Source: Bradyrhizobium sp. CCBAU 51765
Lineage (GTDB): Bacteria > Pseudomonadota > Alphaproteobacteria > Rhizobiales > Xanthobacteraceae
DNA length: 64,000 nucleotides
Assembly: GCF_015291725.1 (NCBI RefSeq)
Contig: NZ_CP030038.1
Coordinates: 1,229,001 to 1,293,000, forward strand
Reading direction: 5' to 3'
The notes below the pieces were generated by a model that did not search any database, was not told the DNA's origin, and worked only from the letters and a program-made list of their open reading frames with translations. Within the stretch, counting starts at the first letter, position 1. Each line of letters opens with the position of its first letter. Both the position numbers and the translations under genes were made by a program. Shown piece by piece: positions 17,683-26,598 of the stretch.

Positions 17683-19047
17683 ATGGATTGCAGCTTGGAT
17701 CGCAGCGCCGCTGACATCACCGACGTCGAGACCCGGTCGTTCGGCCACGTCCTGCGCGATGGGCTCGCGAGGCTGAATGCCGCGCACGCGGCGCGCTGCC
17801 TCGTCGCCGTCGCGGCGCTGCTGCTGGTGCTGGTCACGCTCGATCCGTTCCCGGACCTGCGCAATCCCGACCTCGTCACCGTCGTCGGCGGACGCATGGC
17901 ACTGACCTACATCTCCTTCGGCCTCCTGGCTGCGGTCGCGGTTCTGCTCGCCGCCGCCACCGACGCTCCGTCGCTGAGGACCCTGGTGACGCCGTTGCAC
18001 CTCTGCCTCGTCGGCTGGCTGCTGATCAACATCGCCTTCTCCGAGAACCGCGGCGTTTCGCTTCAGCGGTTCGTGCTCGCGGCCAGCGTGACCTCGCTCG
18101 CCGTCTTGCTGCCGTTGCTGCCGCCGACGCAGCGCAGCTTCAACCTTTGCGTGGGTGTCGCCGCGCTCGTGCTGCTCGCGCTCTGCTATCTCGGAGTCTT
18201 CCTCGCGCCGCAATACTCGATCCACACGGCCCTCGACATCACCGAGCCGCAACTTGCCGGCGACTGGCGCGGCAGCTTTGCCCACAAGAACATCGCGTCG
18301 CCGGTAATGACGATCCTGGTCTATGTCGGCATCTACCTGTCCGCCGTGGGCTCGTTCGTGATGGGGCCGGCTGTCGCAGCACTGGCCGGCATCTTCCTGA
18401 TCTTCACCGGCGGCAAGACGTCCTCGGTGCTGTGCCTTGCGATCTACGCGCTCGCCTCGCTGGTCTATGTCACGCCGGGCCTGTGGCTGAAGCGGATCAT
18501 CTGCTTCGTGCCGCTGATCCTGATGAACCTGTTGACGGTCGGCAGCGTCCTCAGCCCGGCGCTCGGGGCGATGACCCGGCTGCTTCCGCTTGATCCCACC
18601 TTCACCGGCCGTTCGGCGATCTGGGAGTTCGCGCTTGCGGCCGTCGCGGAGAAGCCGATCATCGGTCACGGCTATGCGGCGTTCTGGGACGACGTCACTG
18701 CGCGGCAGACCGCGCAGGGCGCCGAATGGGCGACAACTGCAGCGCACAGCCACAACAGCTATCTCGACCTCGCGGTCACCATCGGTCTGCCGGGGCTGAT
18801 GCTCGTGATCCTCGCCTTCGTGGTCGCACCGCTCGGCAACTTCCAGACGGCCCAGGCCCACAGCCGCAGCGGCGCACTGGCCAAGCTGTTCCTGACCGTG
18901 TGGTTGTTCGGCCTGTATTACGGAGCCACCGAGACCTTCCTGCTCGAACGGCAGAATCCGATCTGGTTCATGTTCGCTCTTGCCGTGGCCGGCCTGCACT
19001 TCCTGGCAAGGTTCCAATGCGTCGAGCAGATAGAGCCGAAACGCTGA
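17683..19047 (+). CDS. O-antigen ligase / Wzy-ExoQ-like polysaccharide polymerase
   Basis: A 454-residue inner-membrane protein with about ten to eleven transmembrane helices. RGSFAHKN (about 196-203) and GRSAIWEFAL (about 307) followed by HSHNSYLD (about 355-362) are the conserved periplasmic-loop motifs of the Wzy_C / O-antigen ligase family. ExoQ-type members polymerise exopolysaccharide repeat units, which fits the Wzz-like protein nearby. Ligase activity cannot be excluded. No good ribosome site precedes the ATG, so the start is less certain than the family. Confidence 0.87.
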   Translation: MDCSLDRSAADITDVETRSFGHVLRDGLARLNAAHAARCLVAVAALLLVLVTLDPFPDLRNPDLVTVVGGRMALTYISFGLLAAVAVLLAAATDAPSLRTLVTPLHLCLVGWLLINIAFSENRGVSLQRFVLAASVTSLAVLLPLLPPTQRSFNLCVGVAALVLLALCYLGVFLAPQYSIHTALDITEPQLAGDWRGSFAHKNIASPVMTILVYVGIYLSAVGSFVMGPAVAALAGIFLIFTGGKTSSVLCLAIYALASLVYVTPGLWLKRIICFVPLILMNLLTVGSVLSPALGAMTRLLPLDPTFTGRSAIWEFALAAVAEKPIIGHGYAAFWDDVTARQTAQGAEWATTAAHSHNSYLDLAVTIGLPGLMLVILAFVVAPLGNFQTAQAHSRSGALAKLFLTVWLFGLYYGATETFLLERQNPIWFMFALAVAGLHFLARFQCVEQIEPKR

Positions 19048-19154
19048 CAGCTTGTCGCAGCCAAGCCGCCGGTGACACCGGCTTAACGATAAGCGCCGAG
19101 GGTGCTTGTGGTCTGCAGCAAAACATAATCTACCGGGAAACATTCAGTAGTCGT

Positions 19155-20312
19155 ATGTCCAGCGGAATGACGTTTCTCAGCGTCGAGCAACTAGACGGCC
19201 AGGTGTCCAGCACGTCGGGAATCGCAATCGATTTCGCGCGTGACTGGCGGCACGTGGCCTCGCGCCTGAGCACCGGGCACCGCACCGCGTTCCAGCATGT
19301 TGACTGGCTCGACGCCTGGTACGAGGCGTTTCGCGACGTCTCCCCGCTGATCGCCGTGATCTTCGATGTCGCCACTGGCAAGGACATCGCGATCGTGCCG
19401 ATGATCAGCCATGTCAGGCGTGGCATCCGCATCGTCGAGTTCGCAGACCTCGGGGTCTCCGATAACAATGCGCCGATCCTGGCGCTCGATGCTGCGTTGG
19501 ATGCGGGGTCGACGGATGCAATCAACAAGGCGCTGATCGACGCGTTGCGCGCGTTGCCCGATCGTTTCGATCTGCTCCGCCTGAGGAAGATGCCGGCGCA
19601 GGTCGGAGGCAAGCCCAATCCGCTGGTGTCGCTCGGGCGGATCGGATCCTCCTCGCTCAATGGCAATCTCGTGCTGATGGGCGATGACTATCGCGACTAC
19701 CAGGCCGCGATCAAGCGCCTGCAGATGCCGCGCTGCTGGCGAGTCTTCAGCCGCCATGCCGGCGCGCGATTCGAGATCGCCACGGACGTCGGGCGCGCGC
19801 ATGAACTGCTGGACGTGATGGATGCGCAGCAGCAGGCGCGCATGCAAAAGCTCGGCTCGCCGTTCGTCCTCAACGACGAGACCCATGCGTGGTTCTATCG
19901 CGAGGTCGTTCGCCAGGGCGTCGCGGAAGGTTATGCCATTGTCTCGGCGCTGGTGTGCGACGAAGGCGTCGTCGCCACCGCGCTCGGCGTCAAGCATGGC
20001 GCGACCTATCTCCTGCTGCGCATCAGTCACGCCAGCGATGCATGGTCGAGCTGTTCGCCGGGTCTGCTCGTCACCGAGCGCACCATGGCCGCGCTGCATG
20101 CGCAAGGCATCCGCCGCTTCGATCTCAGTATAGGCAACCAGGATTACAAGCGGCGCTTCGGCGCCGAAAAAGTGCCGCTGACCGATGTCAGCGTCGCGCT
20201 GTCCTGGCGCGGTTTGCCCTACGCATGGCGCGATCATGCTGCGCAAGGCCTGCGCCGCTATCCGAAACTCGCCGCCCTCGCGGCGCGGGCGATGGGCAAA
20301 GGAATTCGATAA
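19155..20312 (+). CDS. CelD/BcsL-type GNAT acyltransferase
   Basis: A 385-residue soluble protein of the Acetyltransf_6 (FemAB-like GNAT) group found in polysaccharide clusters. HVDWLDAWYEAF (about 49-60) is the family's N-terminal signature. The C-terminal GNAT half ends with FDLSIGNQDYKRRFG near 318-332. The frame is open much further upstream inside the polymerase gene, but the ATG at 19155 begins the recognisable protein; an ATG at 19167 is an alternative. Lies 107 bp after the polymerase gene on the same strand. Likely adds an acyl group to the polysaccharide. Confidence 0.85.
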   Translation: MSSGMTFLSVEQLDGQVSSTSGIAIDFARDWRHVASRLSTGHRTAFQHVDWLDAWYEAFRDVSPLIAVIFDVATGKDIAIVPMISHVRRGIRIVEFADLGVSDNNAPILALDAALDAGSTDAINKALIDALRALPDRFDLLRLRKMPAQVGGKPNPLVSLGRIGSSSLNGNLVLMGDDYRDYQAAIKRLQMPRCWRVFSRHAGARFEIATDVGRAHELLDVMDAQQQARMQKLGSPFVLNDETHAWFYREVVRQGVAEGYAIVSALVCDEGVVATALGVKHGATYLLLRISHASDAWSSCSPGLLVTERTMAALHAQGIRRFDLSIGNQDYKRRFGAEKVPLTDVSVALSWRGLPYAWRDHAAQGLRRYPKLAALAARAMGKGIR

Positions 20313-20354
20313 TAGAGTGCTGCAGGGTGCAGCGTTCGCGTCGTTCGAACAGGC

Positions 20355-20489
20355 TTACGATCCCGCGCAACTGGCGCAGCGAAGCCGGCCGCGCGAGGCG
20401 CGGAACAGGCTGCGACAATACCAGCGGCGCGCAAGTGCCTGCGCGGGCTTGCGGATCATCTGCGCGATCAACAAGAGTTCGAAGGCCAT
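20355..20489 (-). CDS. Possible small protein, 44 residues
   Basis: Begins MAFELLLIAQMIRKP and is strongly basic with several cysteines towards the end. Nothing in it is recognised and no clear ribosome site is present. It lies between the acyltransferase stop and the hairpin at 20527. It may be only a chance frame, so confidence is low. Confidence 0.15.
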   Translation of the reverse strand: MAFELLLIAQMIRKPAQALARRWYCRSLFRASRGRLRCASCAGS

Positions 20490-20526
20490 TCGTATCGTTC
20501 TTTGTCGAGTATTCCCGTCATAGACG

Positions 20527-20556
20527 GGGCGGCATCCTCGAATGAGAATGCCGCCC
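20527..20556. terminator. Strong hairpin, possible bidirectional terminator
   Basis: GGGCGGCATCCTC and GAGAATGCCGCCC form a 13-bp stem with one mismatch and a GAAT loop. No T run follows on either strand, so it may be a terminator helper or an mRNA-end stabiliser between the convergent acyltransferase and wrbA genes. Confidence 0.45.
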
Positions 20557-20601
20557 GAGTCGCATCTGCCATGCAGCCGGTCGTAAGCTGAGCTGCGAGG
20601 C

Positions 20602-21201
20602 TCAGCCGTGCAGTTTCTTGGCGGTCTCCGCGATCTGGCGGCCCTGATAGCGAGCGCCGGCGAGCTCGTTGGCACTGGGCTGGCGGCTGCCGTCGCCGCC
20701 GGTGATGGTGGTGGCGCCGTAGGGCGCCCCGCCGGTGACCTCGTCGAGTTTCATCTGGCCGGCGAAGCCGTAGTTCATGCCGACCACCACCATGCCGAAA
20801 TGCAGCAGGTTGGTGATGATCGAGAATAGCGTGGTCTCCTGGCCGCCGTGCTGGGTCGCAGTGGAGGTGAAGGCGCCGCCGACCTTGCCGTGCAGCGCGC
20901 CCTTGGCCCAGAGCCCGCCGGCCTGGTCGAGGAAGTTCGCCATCTGCGAGGCCATCCGGCCGAAGCGCGTGCCGGTGCCGACGATGATCGCGTCGTAGTT
21001 CGCGAGATCCTCGATTCTAGCGACCGGCGCGGCCTGGTCGAGCTTGTAGTACGAGGCCTTCGCGACCTCGGTCGGCACCAGCTCCGGCACGCGCTTGATG
21101 TCGACGGTGGCGCCGGCTTCGCGCGCGCCTTCGGCGACGGCATTGGCCATGGCTTCGATATGGCCATAGGCGGAGTAGTAGAGGACGAGAACTTTGGTCA
21201 T
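20602..21201 (-). CDS. wrbA: NAD(P)H:quinone oxidoreductase, WrbA type
   Basis: A 199-residue flavodoxin-fold enzyme that reduces quinones by two electrons and so avoids semiquinone radicals. [16 protein letters not shown] at the N-terminus is the FMN phosphate loop. [13 protein letters not shown] (about 79-91) and [12 protein letters not shown] (about 112-123) are WrbA signatures. The frame runs on upstream into a palindromic repeat, but GGAG precedes the ATG at 21201, which gives the normal length. It follows the pirin gene on the same strand and may share its LysR control. Confidence 0.94.
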   Translation of the reverse strand: MTKVLVLYYSAYGHIEAMANAVAEGAREAGATVDIKRVPELVPTEVAKASYYKLDQAAPVARIEDLANYDAIIVGTGTRFGRMASQMANFLDQAGGLWAKGALHGKVGGAFTSTATQHGGQETTLFSIITNLLHFGMVVVGMNYGFAGQMKLDEVTGGAPYGATTITGGDGSRQPSANELAGARYQGRQIAETAKKLHG

Positions 21202-21237
21202 GGTGGTCTCCGTTGGATTCAGGTTTGATGGATGATT

Positions 21238-21335
21238 GTTCGGGTCGTGATGCCCGGGCTTGTCCCGGGCATCTACGTTCTTGTTTGCTCGTGGAAAGGC
21301 GTGGATGGCCGGGACAGGCCCGGCCATGACAAGGA
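21238..21335. repeat. Palindromic repeat with GCCCGGG / CCGGGC arms
   Basis: Contains GATGCCCGGGCTTGTCCCGGGCATC and, about 50 bases on, GGATGGCCGGGACAGGCCCGGCCATGAC, two linked inverted repeats between wrbA and the pirin gene. This unit is widespread in alphaproteobacterial genomes and gives spurious reading frames; a related fragment lies at 50310-50370. Confidence 0.6.
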
Positions 21336-21340
21336 GATAG

Positions 21341-22039
21341 CTAGGCCGCGTCGACGAGCACGAGCTCGGAGTCTTCGAGCGCCGTGATCTTCAGCTTGGC
21401 CTCGTCGCGGATCGCGGCGCCGTCGCGGGCATTGACGCGGACGCCGTTGATCTCGACGGAACCCGCCGCGGGCACGAGGTAGAGATGCCGCGACTGCTGC
21501 GGCTCGTACTCGGCGCTCTCGCCGGCCTTCAGCGTGGTGGCGAGCACCCGGGCATCGGCGCGGATCGGCAGTGCGTCCGCATCGTCCCCGAATCCGCTCG
21601 CAATGGTGACGAGCTTGCCGGAGCGGTCCGCCTTCGGGAACGGTTTCGAGCCCCAGGTCGGCTGGCCGCCTCGCGCGGTCGGCTCGATCCAGATCTGGAA
21701 GATCCGCGTCCTGGTCGGCTCGAGATTGTATTCGGAGTGGCGAATGCCGCTGCCGGCGCTCATCACCTGCACGTCGCCCGCTTCCGTCCGGCCCTCGTTG
21801 CCGAGGCTGTCCTGATGGGTGATTGCGCCTTCGCGCACATAGGTGATGATTTCCATGTTGGCGTGGGGATGGGCGGGAAAGCCGGTGTTCGGTGCGATCT
21901 CGTCGTCATTCCACACCCGCAAGGCGCCGTGGCCCATGTTGTTCGGGTCATAATGGCTGGCAAAGGAAAAATGATGCTTGGCCTTGAGCCAGCCATGGTC
22001 TGCGCCGCCGAGCTTTGCGAAAGGTCTGAGTTCGATCAT
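21341..22039 (-). CDS. Pirin family protein (YhhW-like quercetinase fold)
   Basis: A 232-residue bicupin. [15 protein letters not shown] (about 57-71) supplies the His-x-His and Glu metal ligands. [12 protein letters not shown] (about 94-105) is the other half of the pirin signature. Bacterial members can be metal-dependent quercetin 2,3-dioxygenases or redox regulators; which applies here is not clear. An AAGGA site supports the ATG at 22039 over an upstream in-frame start at 22102. Divergent from the LysR gene and upstream of wrbA, a common quinone/flavonoid-response arrangement. Confidence 0.9.
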   Translation of the reverse strand: MIELRPFAKLGGADHGWLKAKHHFSFASHYDPNNMGHGALRVWNDDEIAPNTGFPAHPHANMEIITYVREGAITHQDSLGNEGRTEAGDVQVMSAGSGIRHSEYNLEPTRTRIFQIWIEPTARGGQPTWGSKPFPKADRSGKLVTIASGFGDDADALPIRADARVLATTLKAGESAEYEPQQSRHLYLVPAAGSVEINGVRVNARDGAAIRDEAKLKITALEDSELVLVDAA

Positions 22040-22150
22040 CTGTGCAATTCCTTGACGTGAATGGGCCGCGGTTCCGATCAGCGCCGAACCCGCCGTCGAC
22101 ATCGGTCCTGAATTTCTGATGACCCTTGGATAAGCCTGTCTATGTGGTGT

Positions 22151-22182
22151 AGAAATAGAAACTGTTGAAACTCATTGTTTCC
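22151..22182. promoter_or_regulatory. Candidate LysR operator
   Basis: GAAAC at 22158-22162 and 22167-22171 with GTTTC at 22177-22181 form a direct plus inverted repeat in an AT-rich stretch just before the LysR gene and between it and the pirin gene. The geometry suits LysR autoregulation and control of pirin/wrbA. The role is inferred. Confidence 0.45.
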
Positions 22183-22208
22183 TTAACCGTCCTCATAAGG
22201 CCGCTCGC

Positions 22209-23144
22209 ATGGCAAAACTCCCCGATTTCGAAGCGCTCGCGATTTTCGCGAAAGTCGTGGAATTACGGTCGTTTGCGGGGGCTGCGGGCGAGCTGGCGAT
22301 GTCCAAGGCGACGGTGTCGAAGGCAGTGACCCGGCTGGAGGAGCGGCTCGGCGCGCGGCTGTTCAACCGCACTTCGCGCCGGCTCGCGTTGACCGATGCC
22401 GGTCACAAGCTTGCCGACCGCGCGACGCGGTTGCTGGCCGACGGCGAGGCGGCGGAGAACGAGGCGCTGGCGCAATCGGTCGCGCCGCGCGGGCTGGTGC
22501 GGCTCGCCGTCCCCATGACGTTCGGCATCAAGGCTGTGGCGCCGCTGCTGCCGGAGTTCTTCGAGGCCTATCCGGAAGTCTCGGTCGATCTGCACTTGAG
22601 CGATGCGACCATCGATCTGATCGGCGAGGGTTTCGACATGGCGGTGCGGATCGCGCGGCTGCCGGACTCTTCGCTGATCGCGCGGCGGCTCTTCACCATG
22701 CCGCGCTACACGGTCGCCGCGCCGTCATACCTGAAACGCCACGGCAGACCGACGCATCCGATGCATCTCGCCCAGCACAAGTGCTTCAGCTACGCCTATC
22801 TCTCGACGCCGAACGTCTGGCACTACACCAATTCGGCCGGTGAGCAGGCCAGCGTGCGGCCGGGAGGACAGCTTCGCGTCAACAACGGCGAAGCCGTGAT
22901 GCCGGCACTGATCGCCGGCCTCGGCATCGCCGAGCTGCCTGAATTCATCGTCGGCGAAGCCATTTCCTCCGGCGAGGTCGAAGTCATCCTGAAGGACTGG
23001 ACGCAGGCCGAAGGTGCTGTGCACCTGGTGACGCCGCCCGGCGGCCCGCGTCCCGCCCGGGTCGAGGCGCTCGGCGATTTCCTGGCGGCCAAGCTGCCGG
23101 GCACCTGCAAGCGGCGGACGCGCGGAAGGGCGAAAGCGTCGTAG
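22209..23144 (+). CDS. LysR family transcriptional regulator
   Basis: A 311-residue regulator. The N-terminal winged helix is at about 8-66 (FAKVVELRSFAGAAGELAMS, then VSKAVTRLEERLGARLFNR). The periplasmic-binding-protein-like effector domain covers about 95-300. It belongs to the DsdC/CrgA-like group often found beside pirin and quinone reductase genes. It is divergent from the pirin gene with 169 bp between starts, where candidate boxes are visible. Likely senses a quinone or flavonoid, but no ligand residue can be assigned. Confidence 0.93.
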   Translation: MAKLPDFEALAIFAKVVELRSFAGAAGELAMSKATVSKAVTRLEERLGARLFNRTSRRLALTDAGHKLADRATRLLADGEAAENEALAQSVAPRGLVRLAVPMTFGIKAVAPLLPEFFEAYPEVSVDLHLSDATIDLIGEGFDMAVRIARLPDSSLIARRLFTMPRYTVAAPSYLKRHGRPTHPMHLAQHKCFSYAYLSTPNVWHYTNSAGEQASVRPGGQLRVNNGEAVMPALIAGLGIAELPEFIVGEAISSGEVEVILKDWTQAEGAVHLVTPPGGPRPARVEALGDFLAAKLPGTCKRRTRGRAKAS

Positions 23145-23165
23145 AACGAGCACCTCCAACGACCT

Positions 23166-23200
23166 CGATTGCTTCGTCGCAAGAGCTCCTCGCAATGACG
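23166..23200. repeat. Short palindromic repeat
   Basis: GATTGCTTCGTCGCAAGAG followed by CTCCTCGCAATGACG, a short unit commonly scattered in Bradyrhizobiaceae intergenic DNA, here behind the LysR gene. Confidence 0.45.
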
Positions 23201-23208
23201 GTGCTGAA

Positions 23209-23466
23209 CTACGATACATCCACGCCGTCGATCGCGACGATGCGCAAGCTCGGCTTCAGCGTTTCTTCCAGCTGCGACTTCAGTTCGTGAACGCGAGGGT
23301 CGTTGGAACGCTTCGCGCACACCGCATATTGATGGACGGATTGCGCCAGCGCGCGCCGCGCTTCCGGTGTTCGCGTCAGCTCGGGCTTTGAAAGCCGCAA
23401 GACGATCGCGGCGAGATTCACCAGCATCTCGTCCAACGCGAGGTCGATGGTTCCAACATTTCGCAT
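23209..23466 (-). CDS. Conserved-looking small hypothetical protein
   Basis: An 85-residue acidic-to-neutral helical protein with no signal peptide: MRNVGTIDLALDEMLVNLAA, then a helix-rich middle with two short charged helices, ending AIDGVDVS. A GGGAGTG ribosome site sits at proper distance from the ATG, which supports it as a real gene. No family was recognised. It is convergent with the LysR gene. Confidence 0.6.
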   Translation of the reverse strand: MRNVGTIDLALDEMLVNLAAIVLRLSKPELTRTPEARRALAQSVHQYAVCAKRSNDPRVHELKSQLEETLKPSLRIVAIDGVDVS

Positions 23467-23704
23467 CGCTCACTCCCTCGGGAGGGCAACGGCGGGTCCC
23501 CGGGAGCCGTTCCTGGCTCCCCCGAATATGGTTGACGCTTCGTAAACATCTCGCTTTCCTGTCCATCGCCGCGCCAGGCTGGAGCGAAACCAATCTTCAT
23601 GGCCGGACGCAATATCAGGATGCGCAGTCCCTGGCGCAGTTCATAGTGGCCGGCAGCGCGCGTCTGATCGCGGCAGTTCTGAAGACCGGCAAGGTGGAGC
23701 AGGC

Positions 23705-26317
23705 CTAGAACCCGGTGCGCAGCACGCCGCGCACCGTGTGCCGGTCATATCCCGGCGCAAACGCGCCCTCGTAGGACGCCTTGAATGAGGTCGCAGTCGT
23801 GAGATCCCATCGGATCTCCGCGCCGGTGAGCGCGACCGTCCGCGCGCGTTCGACGCCGGTGATCGCGAAGGGAATGCCGGGGGCCCCCTCCAGGGCCGCC
23901 GTGGTGGACGCCGCGCTGCCGGTAAATTCGTGGCGGACGGCGAGGGTCGCGCCGAATTGTGCCGTCTGGCCGTTCGGCATCATCGCTTGGTGATGGGTGC
24001 GCAGGCCTGCCGTGCCATAGGCGACGTCGAAGCTGCCGGCCTGCACCAGCTGGTTTACGCCCGGTGCACCCGTTTCGGTCAGACTGCCTTGCCGTGTCGA
24101 GTACCAGTCGGCCTTGGCGAACGGCTCCGCCGTGAATCCCCATCCGGTCGCAAAGGGGCGTGCGACGCCGAGCGAGGCGGCAAAGGTGTTCGCCCGCGAG
24201 GAGGCGGTCGCCGTTTCGCCGAGGAACGCGATCGAGCGAGAGGATTCGAGCGCCGCGAAGGAATAGCTGATGGCGGATGCGAGATTGAAGCCGCCCCTCT
24301 CGCCGCGCGCGTAGAAGCCCACATGGCCGGCATTGGCGTCGATCCGGTCGGCGCGACCGGCCATCCGCAGCTGGCCGGTCGATGCGCCGATCGCAAGGCC
24401 TGCCGTGAGGCCAGGCATGTGCCAGAGATCGGCGCCGAGCGCTGCGCCGGCAACGGTCGTGTTCGTTCCGAAGGCAATGCCGCTCGCCGCCACCTTGTCC
24501 CAATTGCCGTAGCCGCCGAACCAGACGCTCCGCGCCGGCGTGGGGCGCCGGCCGGCGAGAGCCTTGCCGATCGGATCCGCCGGCTCCGGGGCGTAGGCGG
24601 TGGCCGACATGCGCAGGGTTTCGCCGCGCGACTGCGTGCCCGCATTCCACATGAAGGTCTGGAACATGTCGGCCTGATCGGCAACGAAGCGGCGTCCATC
24701 GGCGTGAACTTGACCGGCAAGATCATCGAGGCCGGCCTTGATGCCGGACGCATCGAGTGCGGCGAGCGTGTTGATCGCCGCGGTCAGCGTCCCCGATGCG
24801 CCGCCGAGCTGTGCCTGGTCCAGCGCGCCGGCCACCGCGGCCTGGTTCGGCGACAGGCCCGACAGCGTGCCGAAGCCACCAATCTGCTGAAGAATGAAAT
24901 AGACGTTGTTGACGTCGTAGCTGAGCTGGCCCGAAACCAGCGGGCTGCCCGACGTCGTGAGGCTGGCGAAGCTGCCGCTGACGCCGCCTGTCGCGGTCAG
25001 GATCGTATACTGGGTGTTGGCGATGAAGCCGGCGCCGAGCGGCACGATCTGCACGGTGCCGCCATTGAGCGCGGCGGTCCCGGTTGCTGCGATCCTGTCG
25101 GACTGGCCGGCAGCATTGATCTCGACCTGGAAGGTCGATCCGGCATTGAAGGCCACGTTGCCATTGACGTTGAGCGTGCCGATCGAATTGCCGGGTGCGA
25201 TCGTGCCGCCACTGCTGACGACGAGCCCACCCACCGTGCCGGTGCCGCCGACATAGCCGCCATTCACGGTGACCACTGACGGCAACGTCCCGTTCACGAT
25301 GAGGCCGCCGGCGTCCACCGTTGTGGCGCCGTTGAAGGCGGTGGTGCCGGTCAGGGTCCAGACCGAGGAGCCCGTCTTCGTCAGCTGCTCGAACTCATCA
25401 TACTGGAGAGCCGGGCCGCCGAGATTACCGAGGTCGAACGAGGCGCTGCCGATGCCACCGAAACTCAGCGTGTCGGTGCCGGTCCCGCCACGTACGGTCC
25501 CGGTGATCGTCGAGCCTGGGGCGAGGGCGAGCACGTCATCGCCCCCGGACAGGTCGATCGCTCCGCTGCCGCCGCCCGAGATGGTTCCGAGAGTGAGGAT
25601 TGTGTCGGCGCCGGAAGAGCCCTGGATCGCGATCATGAAGCCGCCGGAAATCGTGCCGGTATTGATGAGAGTGTTGCCCCCGGCAGCGAATTGCACGCCG
25701 GTATGGTCGCCGCCGATCGAACCGCTCTCGTAAACGAGGACGACGTTGCCATTCGAGGTCCCGCTTATTCGGAGTCCCGTTGTGTTTGCTCCGGTGCCGA
25801 CTGCGGTCCCGCGGATGTTGATCAGATTGTTGTTCGAATTGTCGATGACGATCGCCGCCTCGGCGTTGCCCGTACCTTCCGCGATCCCGCCGGCCGCGAT
25901 CGTCACATTGTTGCTGTTCGATCCGTTGGAGAGCAGAACGGTTCCGCTGTAGGTCGAGACCGTCGCTTGATTGTTGACGGTTACACGCGAAGCGATGGTG
26001 CCGTCGAAAGTGATTGCCGGAATTCCGGCCCCCGGCGTGAGCGAGGTCGTCGTCCCGTCGCCGACGTTGACCGTGACGTTGCTGCTGCCAGTGGCGTTGA
26101 TGTGATCGGTGTTGCCGACGCCGGTGCAGGTCGCCACGTCGCCCGAATCGAGCGCGCCGATCGTGCCGGTGCCGGCCACGGTGCAGGCGGCGAGAGCTTG
26201 ACCGGGGACCACTACAAGAAGCGAAACCAGCGCCAGCGCGGTGGTGACGAGCAGCTTGTTGCGCAGGGCAGAGGCCCTTGTGGCGCTATGTGCGCAGGTC
26301 GGTATTGCAGTCGACAT
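23705..26317 (-). CDS. Autotransporter (type Va) with beta-barrel domain
   Basis: An 870-residue outer-membrane protein. A signal peptide (about residues 1-43, ending GQALA) is followed by a Gly/Thr/Asn/Ser-rich beta-helix passenger (about 50-560), including the GGTGTVGG...GGTIAPGNSIGTL autotransporter strand repeat near 365-395. A C-terminal 12-strand barrel (about 600-870) ends in Phe (VLRTGF) as the BAM signal requires. GAGGAA precedes the ATG at 26317 and is preferred to the ATG at 26332. The passenger has no recognised enzymatic domain, so it is probably an adhesin or surface protein. Divergent from an AraC regulator. Confidence 0.92.
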   Translation of the reverse strand: MSTAIPTCAHSATRASALRNKLLVTTALALVSLLVVVPGQALAACTVAGTGTIGALDSGDVATCTGVGNTDHINATGSSNVTVNVGDGTTTSLTPGAGIPAITFDGTIASRVTVNNQATVSTYSGTVLLSNGSNSNNVTIAAGGIAEGTGNAEAAIVIDNSNNNLINIRGTAVGTGANTTGLRISGTSNGNVVLVYESGSIGGDHTGVQFAAGGNTLINTGTISGGFMIAIQGSSGADTILTLGTISGGGSGAIDLSGGDDVLALAPGSTITGTVRGGTGTDTLSFGGIGSASFDLGNLGGPALQYDEFEQLTKTGSSVWTLTGTTAFNGATTVDAGGLIVNGTLPSVVTVNGGYVGGTGTVGGLVVSSGGTIAPGNSIGTLNVNGNVAFNAGSTFQVEINAAGQSDRIAATGTAALNGGTVQIVPLGAGFIANTQYTILTATGGVSGSFASLTTSGSPLVSGQLSYDVNNVYFILQQIGGFGTLSGLSPNQAAVAGALDQAQLGGASGTLTAAINTLAALDASGIKAGLDDLAGQVHADGRRFVADQADMFQTFMWNAGTQSRGETLRMSATAYAPEPADPIGKALAGRRPTPARSVWFGGYGNWDKVAASGIAFGTNTTVAGAALGADLWHMPGLTAGLAIGASTGQLRMAGRADRIDANAGHVGFYARGERGGFNLASAISYSFAALESSRSIAFLGETATASSRANTFAASLGVARPFATGWGFTAEPFAKADWYSTRQGSLTETGAPGVNQLVQAGSFDVAYGTAGLRTHHQAMMPNGQTAQFGATLAVRHEFTGSAASTTAALEGAPGIPFAITGVERARTVALTGAEIRWDLTTATSFKASYEGAFAPGYDRHTVRGVLRTGF

Positions 26318-26598
26318 CGACGATTTCCTCATTCCAGCACAATTGCTAGCGGGGACGTCGTCGCGATTCTTGGCGCTGTGCGAAATGCCTTATGGCGAAA
26401 GACGCAAGACGCCGGTTTGCGCCACCCCTGTTGCGGCGATGCCACGGACTGTGCCGCCAGCGGGGCGGCGCGTCGCCAAGGGAAGTGGGCTAAAGCGCAA
26501 ATTCAGTTGGCCTGGGGCGCAACCTCACTTGAAGCGTGTTGCGCGCTGCAACAAACGCGATATTGCTGGGTCCGGAATGAGCTCGGAGACCCGCTTTC

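Noticed and set aside
17632..19143. 503-codon frame opposite the polymerase
   Set aside because: Antisense shadow; no family signal.
18726..19154. Upstream extension of the acyltransferase frame into the polymerase gene
   Set aside because: The frame lies inside the Wzy-like gene and is low in hydrophobic or family signal; the recognisable protein begins at 19155.
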